Shown here: piece by piece, positions 25,194-34,712 of the stretch
Numbering within the stretch: the first letter of the stretch is position 1
Layout of the letters: each line of letters opens with the position of its first letter
Program-made: the position numbers and the translations under genes
Notes under the pieces: model-generated
The model's input: only the letters and a program-made list of their open reading frames with translations
Databases searched by the model: none
What the model was told of the DNA's origin: nothing
Source: Pseudomonadota bacterium
Lineage (GTDB): Bacteria > Pseudomonadota > Gammaproteobacteria > Burkholderiales > Nitrosomonadaceae
NCBI GenBank assembly: GCA_018240285.1
Contig: JAFEGA010000018.1
Location: 42,380 to 106,379, forward strand
DNA: 64,000 bases
Reading direction: 5' to 3'

Positions 25194-27650
25194 ATGCTGC
25201 GTCTCGCCCCTTTGGATCGTTTAAATGGTCTTGGTTCATTGCAAGATGGCCTTGATTCCGGGCAAGTAACCATACGGCGGCAGCGATATGGCGATAACCG
25301 CATCATTGAAACACCGAAGACCGGCTGGCGGGATATTCTGCGCAGTACAGCTGTAGATCCCATGCTATGGTTTCTGATTGGCACCAGCGCAGTATTCTTG
25401 ATTGTTGGGGAATTTACAGAAGCAGTCATATTGCTCGTAGCATTGCTCCCTTTTGCCGGTATGGATGCCTTTCTGCACCGGCGCACGCAGGCATCCATCG
25501 CCGGTCTGAGCGATTGCCTGGCGGCGCAAGCTACCGTTATACGAGACGGCCAGCAACTGCGCATCGCCTCCACGGAGCTGGTTCCCGGTGATTTGATCTT
25601 GTTGAGCCCGGGAGAATCATGCCCCGCCGATGGCTTGATTGAATACAGCGGCGATGTCTTGTGCGACGAATCACTATTGACCGGTGAAGCCGATCCTGCG
25701 CATAAATATGCAATCGCTGCCTTACCGCGGCACGAATGCGATGCGCACATCGCCAGTGAATCCTGGCTATTCGCCGGTACACGCCTGCTCAAAGGCAATG
25801 CCCGGTTGCGGATAGTTTTTACCGGTACGGAAACTCTCTATGGCGATATCGTGCATTCCGCCATGCTGGGCACCCATGCACGCACTCCGCTACAAAACGC
25901 AGTTGGAAATCTCGTTGCCGTACTGCTCGGTGCGGCCACCGTCATATGTTTAGGTCTGGCGTGGGTGCGCTGGGAGCAAGGTCACGGATTGCTGGATGCG
26001 TTGTTAAGCGCAGTCACGCTGGCCATCGCCGCGCTACCCGAAGAATTTCCCATCGCCCTGACTTTTTTTCTCGGCGCCGGTGTTTATCGCTTGGCGAAGC
26101 GGCGCGCACTGGTGCGGCGCGCTGTCGTGGTCGAAAACATTGGCCGCGTATCGTGTATCTGTTCCGATAAAACCGGCACACTGACAGAAGGCCGTCTACG
26201 GTTAGCACATCGCTATCCAACAGAAGATATGAGCGTAGAACGCTTGCTGGAAATCGCCGCAATGGCCTCGCGCCAAGAAACGAACGATCCGGTCGATTTA
26301 GCCATTCTCAATTCATTGACAACAACGTTGCGCGCGGCGCCAATTGAAAGTTTTCCGTTTACCGAAGACCGCAAATGCGAAACCGCGATCGTCCGATCCA
26401 ACGGTGTGCTTTTTGCCGCCCTCAAGGGCGCTCCGGAAATCGTGCTGGCGCGCTGTTCATTGCCGGATGCGATGTTTGTGGAGTGGCAAGCACGCATCGA
26501 TCGGCTGGCGGATGGCGGCCACAAAGTGATCGCATGCGCTTGGCAAACGCTCGATGGAACGAGCTGGCACGGCGGCGAACCCGATCGCGATTTCCTTTTC
26601 GCTGGAGTACTTGCATTCGAGGATCCGGTGCGCGCGGGCGTAGTGGATGCCGTTCGACAATGCCACTATGCGCGCATCCGCATCGTCATGATCACCGGCG
26701 ACCACCCCGTCACCGCGCGCGCGGTTGCTAAAGAGATCGGTCTAGGCGCAACTGTACCCCATGTAGTCACCGCGGATGAAATCCAGATCCGGCTGGATCG
26801 CGGCAAAGCGGATGCTCTACGCGATGTGGATGTGATCGCACGAGCGGTGCCTGCACAAAAATTGCGGCTAGTGCAGGCGTTGCAAAACAGTGGCGAAATC
26901 GTCGCCGTTACCGGTGACGGCGTTAACGATGTGCCCGCGCTGCAAGCCGCCGATGTCGGTATCGCCATGGGGCAACGCGGCACCCGCAGCGCGCGCGAAG
27001 TCGCCGCCATCGTACTGCTCGACGACAACTTCCACAGTATTGTGCGCGCCATCGCCGAGGGGCGGCAATTATTCACCAATCTGCAATTAAGCTTCCAATA
27101 CTTGCTGATGATTCATTTGCCGCTGGTGCTCACGGCCGCGATCATTCCGCTGGCCGGGTATCCGATGTTGTATTTACCGGTGCATATCGTCTGGCTGGAA
27201 CTCATCATTCATCCCACCGCGCTGCTGGTATTCCAGGAAATGGCTGCGGACGGCAAGCTGACGTACCAGCCACGCTTGAAGGAATTGCGCTTCTTTACGA
27301 TCCGGCAATGGTTTGTAATTGCATTGACAGGGTTTGCCATAACAGCCATCGTGACATTCACGTATATCCGCAGTCTTGGAGATGGGTATGATATCGAGCA
27401 TGCCCGCGCGATGGCACTGGTGACCTTGACCGCCGCCAGTGCCGGAATCGCGGTCATGTTAAGCGGCTTGCGATCGCGTGCCGCTTGGTTGATCGCAGCG
27501 GTATCGGCCGGACTGGCTGTATTGCTGGTTCAAACAGCGGCGCTGGCCGGATTGCTGCATCTTGCACCGCTGCATTTCGACGACTGGCTGCTGGCGATTG
27601 CCGGTGCAATGACCGCCGCAGCATTGACTTTGCCCGGCCGCGCAAAATAG
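25194..27650 (+). CDS. Cation-transporting P-type ATPase
   Basis: An 818-aa membrane ATPase. The phosphorylation motif is DKTGTLTEG with Asp325. The ion-site helix has PEEFP at residues 282-286, where Ca2+-ATPases have PEGLP. The nucleotide domain contains KGAPEIVLARC, and the hinge motif GDGVNDVPAL begins at Gly574. A cation_ATPase_N-like segment (RRQRYGDNRI) precedes the first membrane pair. Six hydrophobic segments follow the hinge, giving about ten in all, as in P2/P3-type pumps. There are no heavy-metal-binding CxxC domains, so it is not a P1B copper or zinc pump. The transported ion is not clear; Ca2+, Mg2+ or a monovalent cation are possible. It is a lone gene, convergent with exbD. 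Confidence 0.88.
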   Translation: MLRLAPLDRLNGLGSLQDGLDSGQVTIRRQRYGDNRIIETPKTGWRDILRSTAVDPMLWFLIGTSAVFLIVGEFTEAVILLVALLPFAGMDAFLHRRTQASIAGLSDCLAAQATVIRDGQQLRIASTELVPGDLILLSPGESCPADGLIEYSGDVLCDESLLTGEADPAHKYAIAALPRHECDAHIASESWLFAGTRLLKGNARLRIVFTGTETLYGDIVHSAMLGTHARTPLQNAVGNLVAVLLGAATVICLGLAWVRWEQGHGLLDALLSAVTLAIAALPEEFPIALTFFLGAGVYRLAKRRALVRRAVVVENIGRVSCICSDKTGTLTEGRLRLAHRYPTEDMSVERLLEIAAMASRQETNDPVDLAILNSLTTTLRAAPIESFPFTEDRKCETAIVRSNGVLFAALKGAPEIVLARCSLPDAMFVEWQARIDRLADGGHKVIACAWQTLDGTSWHGGEPDRDFLFAGVLAFEDPVRAGVVDAVRQCHYARIRIVMITGDHPVTARAVAKEIGLGATVPHVVTADEIQIRLDRGKADALRDVDVIARAVPAQKLRLVQALQNSGEIVAVTGDGVNDVPALQAADVGIAMGQRGTRSAREVAAIVLLDDNFHSIVRAIAEGRQLFTNLQLSFQYLLMIHLPLVLTAAIIPLAGYPMLYLPVHIVWLELIIHPTALLVFQEMAADGKLTYQPRLKELRFFTIRQWFVIALTGFAITAIVTFTYIRSLGDGYDIEHARAMALVTLTAASAGIAVMLSGLRSRAAWLIAAVSAGLAVLLVQTAALAGLLHLAPLHFDDWLLAIAGAMTAAALTLPGRAK

Positions 27651-27708
27651 CGTATCAGCTAATCGGACCGGCAATAACAGACCCGCATCAACCGGTTTTA
27701 AACGACGG

Positions 27709-28128
27709 TTACTTTTCGGAAGGATCGGTAATAAAGCCGATTTTTGTCATACCGGACTTGGCTGCAATACTCATGAGCCGGGCGACATGCTCGTAATGCG
27801 CCAGCTTATCGGCGCGGATATGCAATTCCGTATTGGGCGCTTGCGCTACTTTTGCTGTAAACCGCGGCGCCAATTGATCCAATGTCACCGGCTCGCCATT
27901 CCAGAAAAGACTGCCGTCAGCGCGAATCGCCAGCTCGACATGCTCAGGCTGCGTAATATTGGGGTTGCTTTCCGCTTTCGGCAGGTCGACCTTGACGGAG
28001 TGGGTCAGTAACGGGGCTGTGATGATAAAAATGATCAACAGCACCAGCATGACGTCCACCAGCGGCACTACATTGATTTCCGACATGGGTGCTTGGCGCC
28101 CGCTATCCTGCATACTGCCAAAAGCCAT
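27709..28128 (-). CDS. exbD: ExbD/TolR-family energy-transducing protein
   Basis: A 139-aa protein with a short cytoplasmic N-terminus, one membrane helix (VMLVLLIIFIITAPLL) carrying the conserved Asp just before it (PLVDVMLVLL), and a periplasmic domain. With ExbB it forms the proton channel that energises TonB. It is the last gene of tonB-exbB-exbD: its ATG overlaps the exbB stop by one base (TAATG). Confidence 0.93.
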   Translation of the reverse strand: MAFGSMQDSGRQAPMSEINVVPLVDVMLVLLIIFIITAPLLTHSVKVDLPKAESNPNITQPEHVELAIRADGSLFWNGEPVTLDQLAPRFTAKVAQAPNTELHIRADKLAHYEHVARLMSIAAKSGMTKIGFITDPSEK

Positions 28129-28886
28129 TATTGTCCCCTTTCCATTGCAACACCGGCGATTCCGGCTGTGGCTTCAATCTGCGATTGCGATCCGGCAGCC
28201 GGCGATTCGTTGTTATCGCCGACCGTGATCAGTATGAACAGATCATGCGCGAATGCTTCCAGGCGCGCGAGCCAGATGCGGTTGCGGCGGACAAATGTGT
28301 TATAGGCCAGCACCGCCGGAATAGCCACCGCCAGCCCTAATGCCGTCATAATCAACGCTTCGCCGACGGGACCGGCGACCTTATCCAAGGTGCCCTGACC
28401 GGAAAGTCCAATTTGGATTAACGCGTGATAAATGCCCCATACGGTTCCAAACAAACCGATATAAGGTGCAGCCGAGCCTGCTGTGGCAATCAGTGTGAGG
28501 CCATTCTCGACACGTGTCGCTTCCTGATCGATACCGTTACGCAGGGTGCGCGTCAGGAATTCACTGGTACCGCCAGCTGCGGCCAGCTTGTGCGAACCGT
28601 GCATTTTGGAATCGGCCGCCGCATCGATACCCAGCTTGGCAAGTTCCGCGAATGCATTATCCGGTTCCGCATTTTTGAACTCGGCATGAGCTGCCTCGAG
28701 CGAATCGAAACTCCAAAAATGCTTTAAGAATGCTTCGGCGCGGCGCTTCGCAATCAGATTCGCAATACTTTTTGCAATGATCAGATACCAGCTCGCAACC
28801 GAAAGCGACAACAGCAACACCAGCACGCTCATGCCGACGCCGTCGATCTGATCGAGAAAATGAGAAAAACCAAGCCCTTGTTCCAT
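28128..28886 (-). CDS. exbB: ExbB/TolQ/MotA-family proton-channel protein
   Basis: A 252-aa inner-membrane protein with three hydrophobic helices: near residues 14-35, 137-160 (APYIGLFGTVWGIYHALIQIG) and 175-200. The block LIATAGSAAPYIGLFGTVWGIYHA is typical of ExbB. It sits 3 bp downstream of tonB and overlaps exbD by one base, so the three proteins are made from one message. Assignment to ExbB rather than TolQ rests on the tonB neighbour. Confidence 0.93.
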   Translation of the reverse strand: MEQGLGFSHFLDQIDGVGMSVLVLLLSLSVASWYLIIAKSIANLIAKRRAEAFLKHFWSFDSLEAAHAEFKNAEPDNAFAELAKLGIDAAADSKMHGSHKLAAAGGTSEFLTRTLRNGIDQEATRVENGLTLIATAGSAAPYIGLFGTVWGIYHALIQIGLSGQGTLDKVAGPVGEALIMTALGLAVAIPAVLAYNTFVRRNRIWLARLEAFAHDLFILITVGDNNESPAAGSQSQIEATAGIAGVAMERGQ

Positions 28887-28889
28887 GAA

Positions 28890-29591
28890 TTAATTTCCTT
28901 GCAGTACAAAATTAAAGGGTTGTAAGGCTACCGCCCGTACCGGCTGGCCATCGCGCAACGACGGATTGCATTGCCAGTTCTTCACCGCGCTCAGCGCGGC
29001 AGCGTCAAGGCGCTCATAGCCGCTGCTGTTGAGAACTTTGGCGTTATCAATGTGCCCGTTTTCATCCAGTTCCACACGCAGTATCAATTTCCCTTCTTCG
29101 CCCATGCGCCGTGAAATAGCCGGATACTCTGGCGGTGTCAGTTTGGGGCAAGATACCGCCAGTTCGGAGGACAATGTGACAGGTGCCGTTGACGCTGGTT
29201 TAGGTGTTGCCGCAGGCGCAGGTACCGATTCTTTTACCTGCTCAGCCGGTTTCGGTGGTTCCAGTGCGGGTTCAGCCTGTTTCTTTTCAGTTGGCACGGG
29301 AGATTTCGCCGCAAGCTGCTCTTGTTTCGGCTTGACGACAGGCTTCTTCGCCGGTTGCAGCTTAACCGGCGCGGGCTCGGGTAATGCTTTAGGCGGTGTA
29401 ACCGGTGCGGGTGGCGTGATCAACTCGGCAAACAGCGTCATTGCCTGTTCGGGATGTGGAATCAATCGCTGATTCCACAAAAAATAAAATAGTGCAGCAT
29501 GCACGGCAATTACAAACAACAATCCAGGTAAGGAGATAAAACGCTGCCTTTGCTCTAAATACTCGATATTTTTTCGGGATAATGAGTGCAT
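28890..29591 (-). CDS. tonB: TonB energy-transducer protein
   Basis: A 233-aa protein with one N-terminal membrane anchor (LLFVIAVHAALFYFLW), a long periplasm-spanning Pro/Lys/Ala-rich linker (residues about 60-140), and a C-terminal TonB domain with YPAISRRMGEEGKLILRVEL, GYERLDAAALSAVKNWQCNP. It couples the ExbB/ExbD proton channel to outer-membrane receptors for siderophores and similar ligands. It is first in the operon; a Fur-box-like palindrome lies about 170 bp upstream. Confidence 0.95.
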   Translation of the reverse strand: MHSLSRKNIEYLEQRQRFISLPGLLFVIAVHAALFYFLWNQRLIPHPEQAMTLFAELITPPAPVTPPKALPEPAPVKLQPAKKPVVKPKQEQLAAKSPVPTEKKQAEPALEPPKPAEQVKESVPAPAATPKPASTAPVTLSSELAVSCPKLTPPEYPAISRRMGEEGKLILRVELDENGHIDNAKVLNSSGYERLDAAALSAVKNWQCNPSLRDGQPVRAVALQPFNFVLQGN

Positions 29592-29761
29592 TACAGAATA
29601 AACAAATCAGACGGACTTCTCACTTACTTGATTCAAAACACACCAGACGGCAGCAATTTTGTTTCTTTCTTACACCTGCTGAATCCTGAAAATCACCCTG
29701 CGCTGCAGTAAAATGCACACGACTTCAGAATAAACTAATTTAATATATATAATAGCGGAAA

Positions 29762-29776
29762 CGATAATAATTATCA
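29762..29776. promoter_or_regulatory. Fur-box-like palindrome upstream of tonB
   Basis: CGATAATAATTATCA contains the perfect 6-1-6 inverted repeat GATAAT-A-ATTATC, the core of the Fur consensus. It lies between the divergent tonB and RDD genes, in an AT-rich promoter-like region (TATATATAAT at about 29743-29752). Iron control of tonB-exbB-exbD is the likely meaning. Confidence 0.7.
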
Positions 29777-29896
29777 ATAACCGAAGCTTATAATAAATTC
29801 TATTTCAACATACAATAATCAGCTTACCTATTTTTCTGCGATTCATTCGCCATTAGCGTATTGACAGTTTCCTTACTTTTTATTCACAAAACCAAC

Positions 29897-30388
29897 ATGA
29901 CTTATTCCACACCCAAGTTCTGGCGGCGCATCATCTGCCTGATTTATGACTTTCTTCTAATATTGGCTGTTTTGTTTATCGCCAGCTTTATTTTTCATTT
30001 TATTTTTAGCGATACGCAAGCAACCTACTTCAAACCGCTATTTCAATTTTATCTATTCACTATTATGGGGTACTACTTCACCTGGTTCTGGACACATGGC
30101 GGACAAACGCTGGCGATGCAAACCTGGAAGATGCGGCTTGTCTCTGCCGATGGCCGCGGTCTGACAAAGAAACAGGCCGTTGTCCGCTACCTATTTTCTC
30201 TGACGGGCATTTTCTTTTTTGTTGTCGTCAATTATCTATTCCCTATTAATTTTATTTCCTATCAACAACTCGCACTGGTCAGCGTGTTGATTTTCGGCTC
30301 CGGATTTATTTGGGCGTTGTTCGATCCCGATCATCAATATCTTCATGACCGGCTAGCCGGAACCCGCATTATTAAACTGGAGGGTTGA
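29897..30388 (+). CDS. RDD-family membrane protein
   Basis: A 163-aa protein with the RDD domain. The start MTYSTPKFWRRIICLIYDF at 29897 gives the typical Arg-Arg/Asp first helix, followed by a second hydrophobic segment (LILAVLFIASFIFHFIF). Further family marks are GQTLAMQTWKMRLVSADGRG and the C-terminal FDPDHQYLHDRLAGTRII. RDD proteins are poorly understood membrane proteins, some linked to ion transport. It is a single gene, divergent from tonB. An upstream TTG start is possible but less likely. Confidence 0.88.
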   Translation: MTYSTPKFWRRIICLIYDFLLILAVLFIASFIFHFIFSDTQATYFKPLFQFYLFTIMGYYFTWFWTHGGQTLAMQTWKMRLVSADGRGLTKKQAVVRYLFSLTGIFFFVVVNYLFPINFISYQQLALVSVLIFGSGFIWALFDPDHQYLHDRLAGTRIIKLEG

Positions 30389-30592
30389 TTGCTGACCAAA
30401 ATTTCCAATGACACTCATATCAGTCAAACTACATTTAGCAGCAAAAATTTATAAGCAAATGTTACAACTTCATTTTCAAAAGAATGTACAATGAATTGAT
30501 TGTTATCTGGTTATCCAAAATATTTACTCGTGAAAATTAATTCCAGACCCTGCAGAATGTAAGCATCACAACTCTTTTAAACACTCAAACCG

Positions 30593-31534
30593 ATGCGCAA
30601 TCCAATACTCTCAGCAACCGCAATTTTGAAACTCTTTTTCAGAGAATGTGCAATCCAAGCAAACATGCTCATTATCGTAGCCTTAACGTTTTGCATTTTT
30701 GCCATCGACTTAAATACACCATTAGGCGTAGCTGCCGCGGTTCCATATGTGCTGGTGATCCTTGCTAGCCTCTGGGTGAGCGGAATCCGGTTTACTTATT
30801 TCATTGCTGTTTTGTCGTTTGTTTTAACCATTACCGGCTTCTCTTTATCACCCGGTATTGTAATGCCGATGAATATTGTGTTGTTTAACCGCGCCTTGAC
30901 CCTCTTGCTCATCATTTGCACCGCATTGATGGTCATCAAGATCAAAAAAACGAACATCGACATGTCCGCTTTGATGACACAGATGCTGATCGATCCGGTT
31001 ACCGGATACAAAAACAGGCAAGCTTTCGAAACCGAACTGGATACCGAGATCCTGCGTTCGCGGCGCTATCACCGTAGCTTTTCCATCGCGATCATCGATA
31101 TCGATCTGCTCAAGCTGTTCAGTGATGACTATGATTACAAAAATAACAATGATTCGATAAAACAGATTTCGCAAGAAATCAAAACCAACATCAGAATCAC
31201 CGATCTGTTCTATCGCATCGATATCAACGTATTCGCCATCTTATTTCCCGAGACGGATTTATGCGAAGCGAAAAAAGTATGCGAATCGGTGCGTAAAAAA
31301 GTTTCGGCCAAGATGGATAAAAATACTGAAAATAAAATCATGGTCAGCATCGGCATTGCCATGCTGGATGAAACCGATAATAAGCTGAAATTGTGTAAAC
31401 GCGCTGAAGATGCACTCTTTACCGCCAAACGCAATGGCGGAAACCAGGTTTCCACTTTGCCGCAGATAATCAATAAAGAAAAATCACCGGTTGCTGCTAT
31501 CTTATCGCGCTCAAGATCGGCGGATAACGTCTAA
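30593..31534 (+). CDS. Membrane GGDEF-domain protein with degenerate active site
   Basis: A 313-aa protein with about four membrane helices in residues 20-120 and a C-terminal GGDEF fold. The substrate-site block DPVTGYKNRQAFE is present, but the signature motif reads D210-I-N-V-F214 where active cyclases have GGDEF. The metal-loop region is also altered (DIDLLKLFSDDYDYKNNND). The inhibitory-site motif RxxD is intact (R201-I-T-D204), in the correct register before the signature. Such proteins usually bind c-di-GMP as receptors rather than make it; that role is inferred. The stop codon lies at the edge of a repeat element (31531-31598). Confidence 0.85.
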   Translation: MRNPILSATAILKLFFRECAIQANMLIIVALTFCIFAIDLNTPLGVAAAVPYVLVILASLWVSGIRFTYFIAVLSFVLTITGFSLSPGIVMPMNIVLFNRALTLLLIICTALMVIKIKKTNIDMSALMTQMLIDPVTGYKNRQAFETELDTEILRSRRYHRSFSIAIIDIDLLKLFSDDYDYKNNNDSIKQISQEIKTNIRITDLFYRIDINVFAILFPETDLCEAKKVCESVRKKVSAKMDKNTENKIMVSIGIAMLDETDNKLKLCKRAEDALFTAKRNGGNQVSTLPQIINKEKSPVAAILSRSRSADNV

Positions 31535-31598
31535 GGAAGCTCTGAAAAAGGTAGCGAACAACGACCGGCAAGGCGGAATCAGGCAAAAAAGCGCACTG
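31531..31598 (-). repeat. MITE-like repeat, truncated copy 2
   Basis: It begins CTAAGGAAGCTCTGAAAAA and matches the left half of copy 1 (GTAGCGAxCAA, GGCAAGGCGGAATCAG, AAAAAGCGCA). The right half and second inverted end are missing. The stop codon of the GGDEF gene lies in its first bases. Confidence 0.6.
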
Positions 31599-31728
31599 TT
31601 TTCCCATCCAAATACTTGCTGCAATACTGCAACAAAATGCATTTACCGCAGTATCGAAAAATTACTGCACAATCTCTTATATAATTCAGTGTATCCGTCA
31701 GCCCCAATGATTCGTTTCTGAGATACCC

Positions 31729-34029
31729 ATGAGTTTAATGAACAAGCCGATGGCCAAGAAATCAAACGGCCATTCCTTTTCACCCAGAGTCGCCCGGTTA
31801 CTGCGGGAATCCAGTTTGCTGATACTGATGGGCGCCGCGCTCTATCTGGTATTGATATTTTTTAGCTACGACCGCGGCGATGCCGGTTGGTCGCATAGCG
31901 GTGATTTCAATCAAGTGCAGAATGCCGGCGGACACGCCGGGGCGTGGCTGGCGGATTTGCTGCTGTACTTGTTCGGCGCATCGGCCTGGTGGTGGGTAGC
32001 CTTCTTTCTATCCGCGATTGCGTGGAGCTACCGCCGCATCGATACTGCCGGAATTTTTGATCGCCACTCCCTATTTCTGTCGCTAGGCGGCTTCTTTCTC
32101 CTGTTGGCTGCGAGCAGTGGGCTGGAGTCGTTGCGGTTTCATTCCATCAACATTGCATTGCCGCTGATGCCAGGGGGCATGCTAGGCAGCACCATCAGCC
32201 ATTATCTGGCGCAAATCCTCGGTTTTACCGGCGCGACACTGACCCTATTGATTCTGATCGCGGTCGGTTTCAGTCAATTCACCGGCTTATCGTGGGTGCG
32301 TTTCGTGGAAAAAATCGGTGAAAGCATTGAGAACTTGCTGTTGCTGCTAAAAGATGCCTGGGAGACACGGCAAGATAAGCTGGCCGGCATGATCGCATCG
32401 CAAGTGCGCAAAAAAATCGTCGAGACTGAAAAGAAACGCGTGGAAAGCACACCAGTGCTGCATATCGAACCACCAACGACAACCATCATAAAGTCGCAGC
32501 GCATCGTCAAGGAAAAACAGCCTTCGCTGTTTTCCGATCTGCCCGATTCACCGTTGCCGCCTTTACATCTGCTGGATGAACCAGCAAAAGACTTTGAAGT
32601 ATTATCCAAGGAGACGCTCGAGTTTACATCCCGCCTGATCGAGCGCAAGCTCAAGGAATTCGGCGTCGATGTCAAAGTGGTCGCCGCCTTCCCCGGCCCG
32701 GTGATCACCCGCTATGAAATCGAGCCCGCCGTGGGCGTCAAAGGCAATCAGGTCATCAATCTGATCAAAGATCTGGCACGCGCATTGTCCGTGGCCAGCA
32801 TCCGCGTAGTCGAAACCATTCCGGGCAAAACCAGCATGGGATTGGAAATTCCGAATCCGAAGCGGCAAATTGTACGCTTGCAGGAAATTCTCAGTTCGCA
32901 GGTCTACGCCGATTCCGCATCACCGCTCACCATCGCACTGGGCAAGGACATCAGCGGCCGCCCGATCGTATCCGATCTGGCGAAAATGCCGCATGCGCTG
33001 GTTGCCGGAACCACCGGCTCGGGCAAATCGGTCGCAATTAACGCGGTTATTTTGAGTTTGCTGTATAAAACCACGCCAGAGCAAACCCGCCTGATCCTGA
33101 TCGACCCGAAAATGCTGGAACTATCGGTGTACGAAGGCATTCCGCATCTGCTGACACCGGTAGTCACCGACATGCGCGAGGCCGCTAGCGCGCTGCACTG
33201 GTGCGTGGGTGAAATGGAACGGCGTTACAAACTGATGTCGGCGCTCGGTGTACGCAATCTCGGCGGCTACAATCAAAAAATTCACGAAGCGGCCAAAAAT
33301 GAGGAACCCGTCGTCAATCCTTTGCTGCCGCCCGGGGAAGAAGCCGAATACCTCAACGAATTGCCGCTTATTGTCGTGGTGATCGACGAATTAGCGGATC
33401 TGATGATGGTCGCCGGTAAAAAAGTCGAACATTTGATCGCCCGGCTGGCGCAAAAAGCGCGCGCTTCCGGCATTCATCTGCTGCTGGCGACGCAGCGCCC
33501 GTCGGTCGATGTGATTACCGGCTTGATCAAAGCCAACATCCCGACCCGCATCGCTTTTCAGGTGTCGAGCAAAATCGATTCGCGCACCATTCTCGATCAA
33601 ATGGGTGCAGAAGCTTTGCTCGGCCAAGGCGACATGCTGTACTTACCGCCCGGCAGCGGTTATCCGCAACGCGTACATGGCGCATTTGTCGCCGACCACG
33701 AAGTGCACAAAGTTGTGGAGTACCTGAAAGAACACGGCGAACCGGATTACATCGAGGAAATCTTGCAAGCCGGTGAGGAAGAAAATGACAATGGCGGTTC
33801 CGCCGAAATCAAAAAACCAGCCGAAGGTGAAGCCGATCCGCTCTACGATGAAGCCGTGGCGATCGTCGTCAAAACCCGCCGCGCATCCATTTCCCTGATA
33901 CAGAGGAATTTGCGCATCGGCTATAATCGCGCCGCCCGTCTGGTTGAGGACATGGAGCGCGCCGGCCTGGTTTCATCGATGCAAAGCAACGGCAACCGGG
34001 AAGTACTGGCCCCGGCACGCAATGAATGA
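31729..34029 (+). CDS. ftsK: DNA translocase FtsK
   Basis: A 766-aa septal DNA pump that clears chromosomes and activates XerCD at dif. Four or more membrane helices occupy residues 25-185, a short linker follows, then the alpha/beta motor. Walker A is [10 protein letters not shown] (residues 427-436); Walker B is [36 protein letters not shown] follows. The C-terminal gamma winged helix ([20 protein letters not shown], then [15 protein letters not shown]) recognises KOPS sites. The linker is short compared with E. coli FtsK, as in many betaproteobacteria. It is first in ftsK-lolA-rarA-serS. Confidence 0.96.
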   Translation: MSLMNKPMAKKSNGHSFSPRVARLLRESSLLILMGAALYLVLIFFSYDRGDAGWSHSGDFNQVQNAGGHAGAWLADLLLYLFGASAWWWVAFFLSAIAWSYRRIDTAGIFDRHSLFLSLGGFFLLLAASSGLESLRFHSINIALPLMPGGMLGSTISHYLAQILGFTGATLTLLILIAVGFSQFTGLSWVRFVEKIGESIENLLLLLKDAWETRQDKLAGMIASQVRKKIVETEKKRVESTPVLHIEPPTTTIIKSQRIVKEKQPSLFSDLPDSPLPPLHLLDEPAKDFEVLSKETLEFTSRLIERKLKEFGVDVKVVAAFPGPVITRYEIEPAVGVKGNQVINLIKDLARALSVASIRVVETIPGKTSMGLEIPNPKRQIVRLQEILSSQVYADSASPLTIALGKDISGRPIVSDLAKMPHALVAGTTGSGKSVAINAVILSLLYKTTPEQTRLILIDPKMLELSVYEGIPHLLTPVVTDMREAASALHWCVGEMERRYKLMSALGVRNLGGYNQKIHEAAKNEEPVVNPLLPPGEEAEYLNELPLIVVVIDELADLMMVAGKKVEHLIARLAQKARASGIHLLLATQRPSVDVITGLIKANIPTRIAFQVSSKIDSRTILDQMGAEALLGQGDMLYLPPGSGYPQRVHGAFVADHEVHKVVEYLKEHGEPDYIEEILQAGEEENDNGGSAEIKKPAEGEADPLYDEAVAIVVKTRRASISLIQRNLRIGYNRAARLVEDMERAGLVSSMQSNGNREVLAPARNE

Positions 34030-34085
34030 TCCGCTTTCCAGCCGCGATACCCCACTTTAATTCACAACGACAGATTAGGAATTTT

Positions 34086-34712
34086 ATGCTCCGTTCAAGC
34101 CGTTTTGTTTTGTTCCTGCTCGTTATCAGCCTGATACCACACTGGGCTGAAGCAGCCGCTATCGCCAGTCTGAAAACGTTCATCCAGGAAACGCGCACGG
34201 TGCGCGCGAACTTTTCCCAGACGCTGTACGACAAAAGCGCGCGCACGATACAAGAATCGAAAGGCACGATGCAATTCGAGCGCCCGGAAAAATTCCGCTG
34301 GACCTATGAAAAACCGCACGAGCAATTGATCGTCGGCGATGGCAGCAAAGTGTGGTTTTACGACCGCGACTTGAATCAAGTCACCGAACGGCCATTCAAT
34401 ATCGCCATCGGCAGCAGCCCGGCCGCACTATTGGCGGGCAGCAGCGCCATCGAGGATAATTTCGAGTTGATCGAGCTGGGTGTGCAAAACGATATGGAAT
34501 GGCTCGAAGCCGTTCCGAAAAGCAAAGAAAGCGCGTTTGAATTCATCCAGATGGGCTTCTCGCCGGACGGCACGCTCCGAATCATGGCATTGCGCGATAG
34601 TTTCGGTCAAACCACTGTCCTGTCCTTTTCCGATCTGGATAAAAATCCCGCACTGCCCGCCGATTTGTTCAAATTCACACCGCCTGACAAGGCCGACGTC
34701 ATCCGTGAGTGA
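34086..34712 (+). CDS. lolA: Outer-membrane lipoprotein carrier LolA
   Basis: A 208-aa periplasmic chaperone that carries lipoproteins from LolCDE to LolB. I start it at the ATG at 34086, which gives the signal peptide MLRSSRFVLFLLVISLIPH, cleaved near AEA. The mature part shows ANFSQTLYDKSARTIQESKG, FRWTYEKPHEQLIVGDGSKV and WFYDRDLNQVTERPF, standard LolA blocks. It lies 56 bp after ftsK and overlaps the start of rarA by 8 bp. Confidence 0.95.
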   Translation: MLRSSRFVLFLLVISLIPHWAEAAAIASLKTFIQETRTVRANFSQTLYDKSARTIQESKGTMQFERPEKFRWTYEKPHEQLIVGDGSKVWFYDRDLNQVTERPFNIAIGSSPAALLAGSSAIEDNFELIELGVQNDMEWLEAVPKSKESAFEFIQMGFSPDGTLRIMALRDSFGQTTVLSFSDLDKNPALPADLFKFTPPDKADVIRE

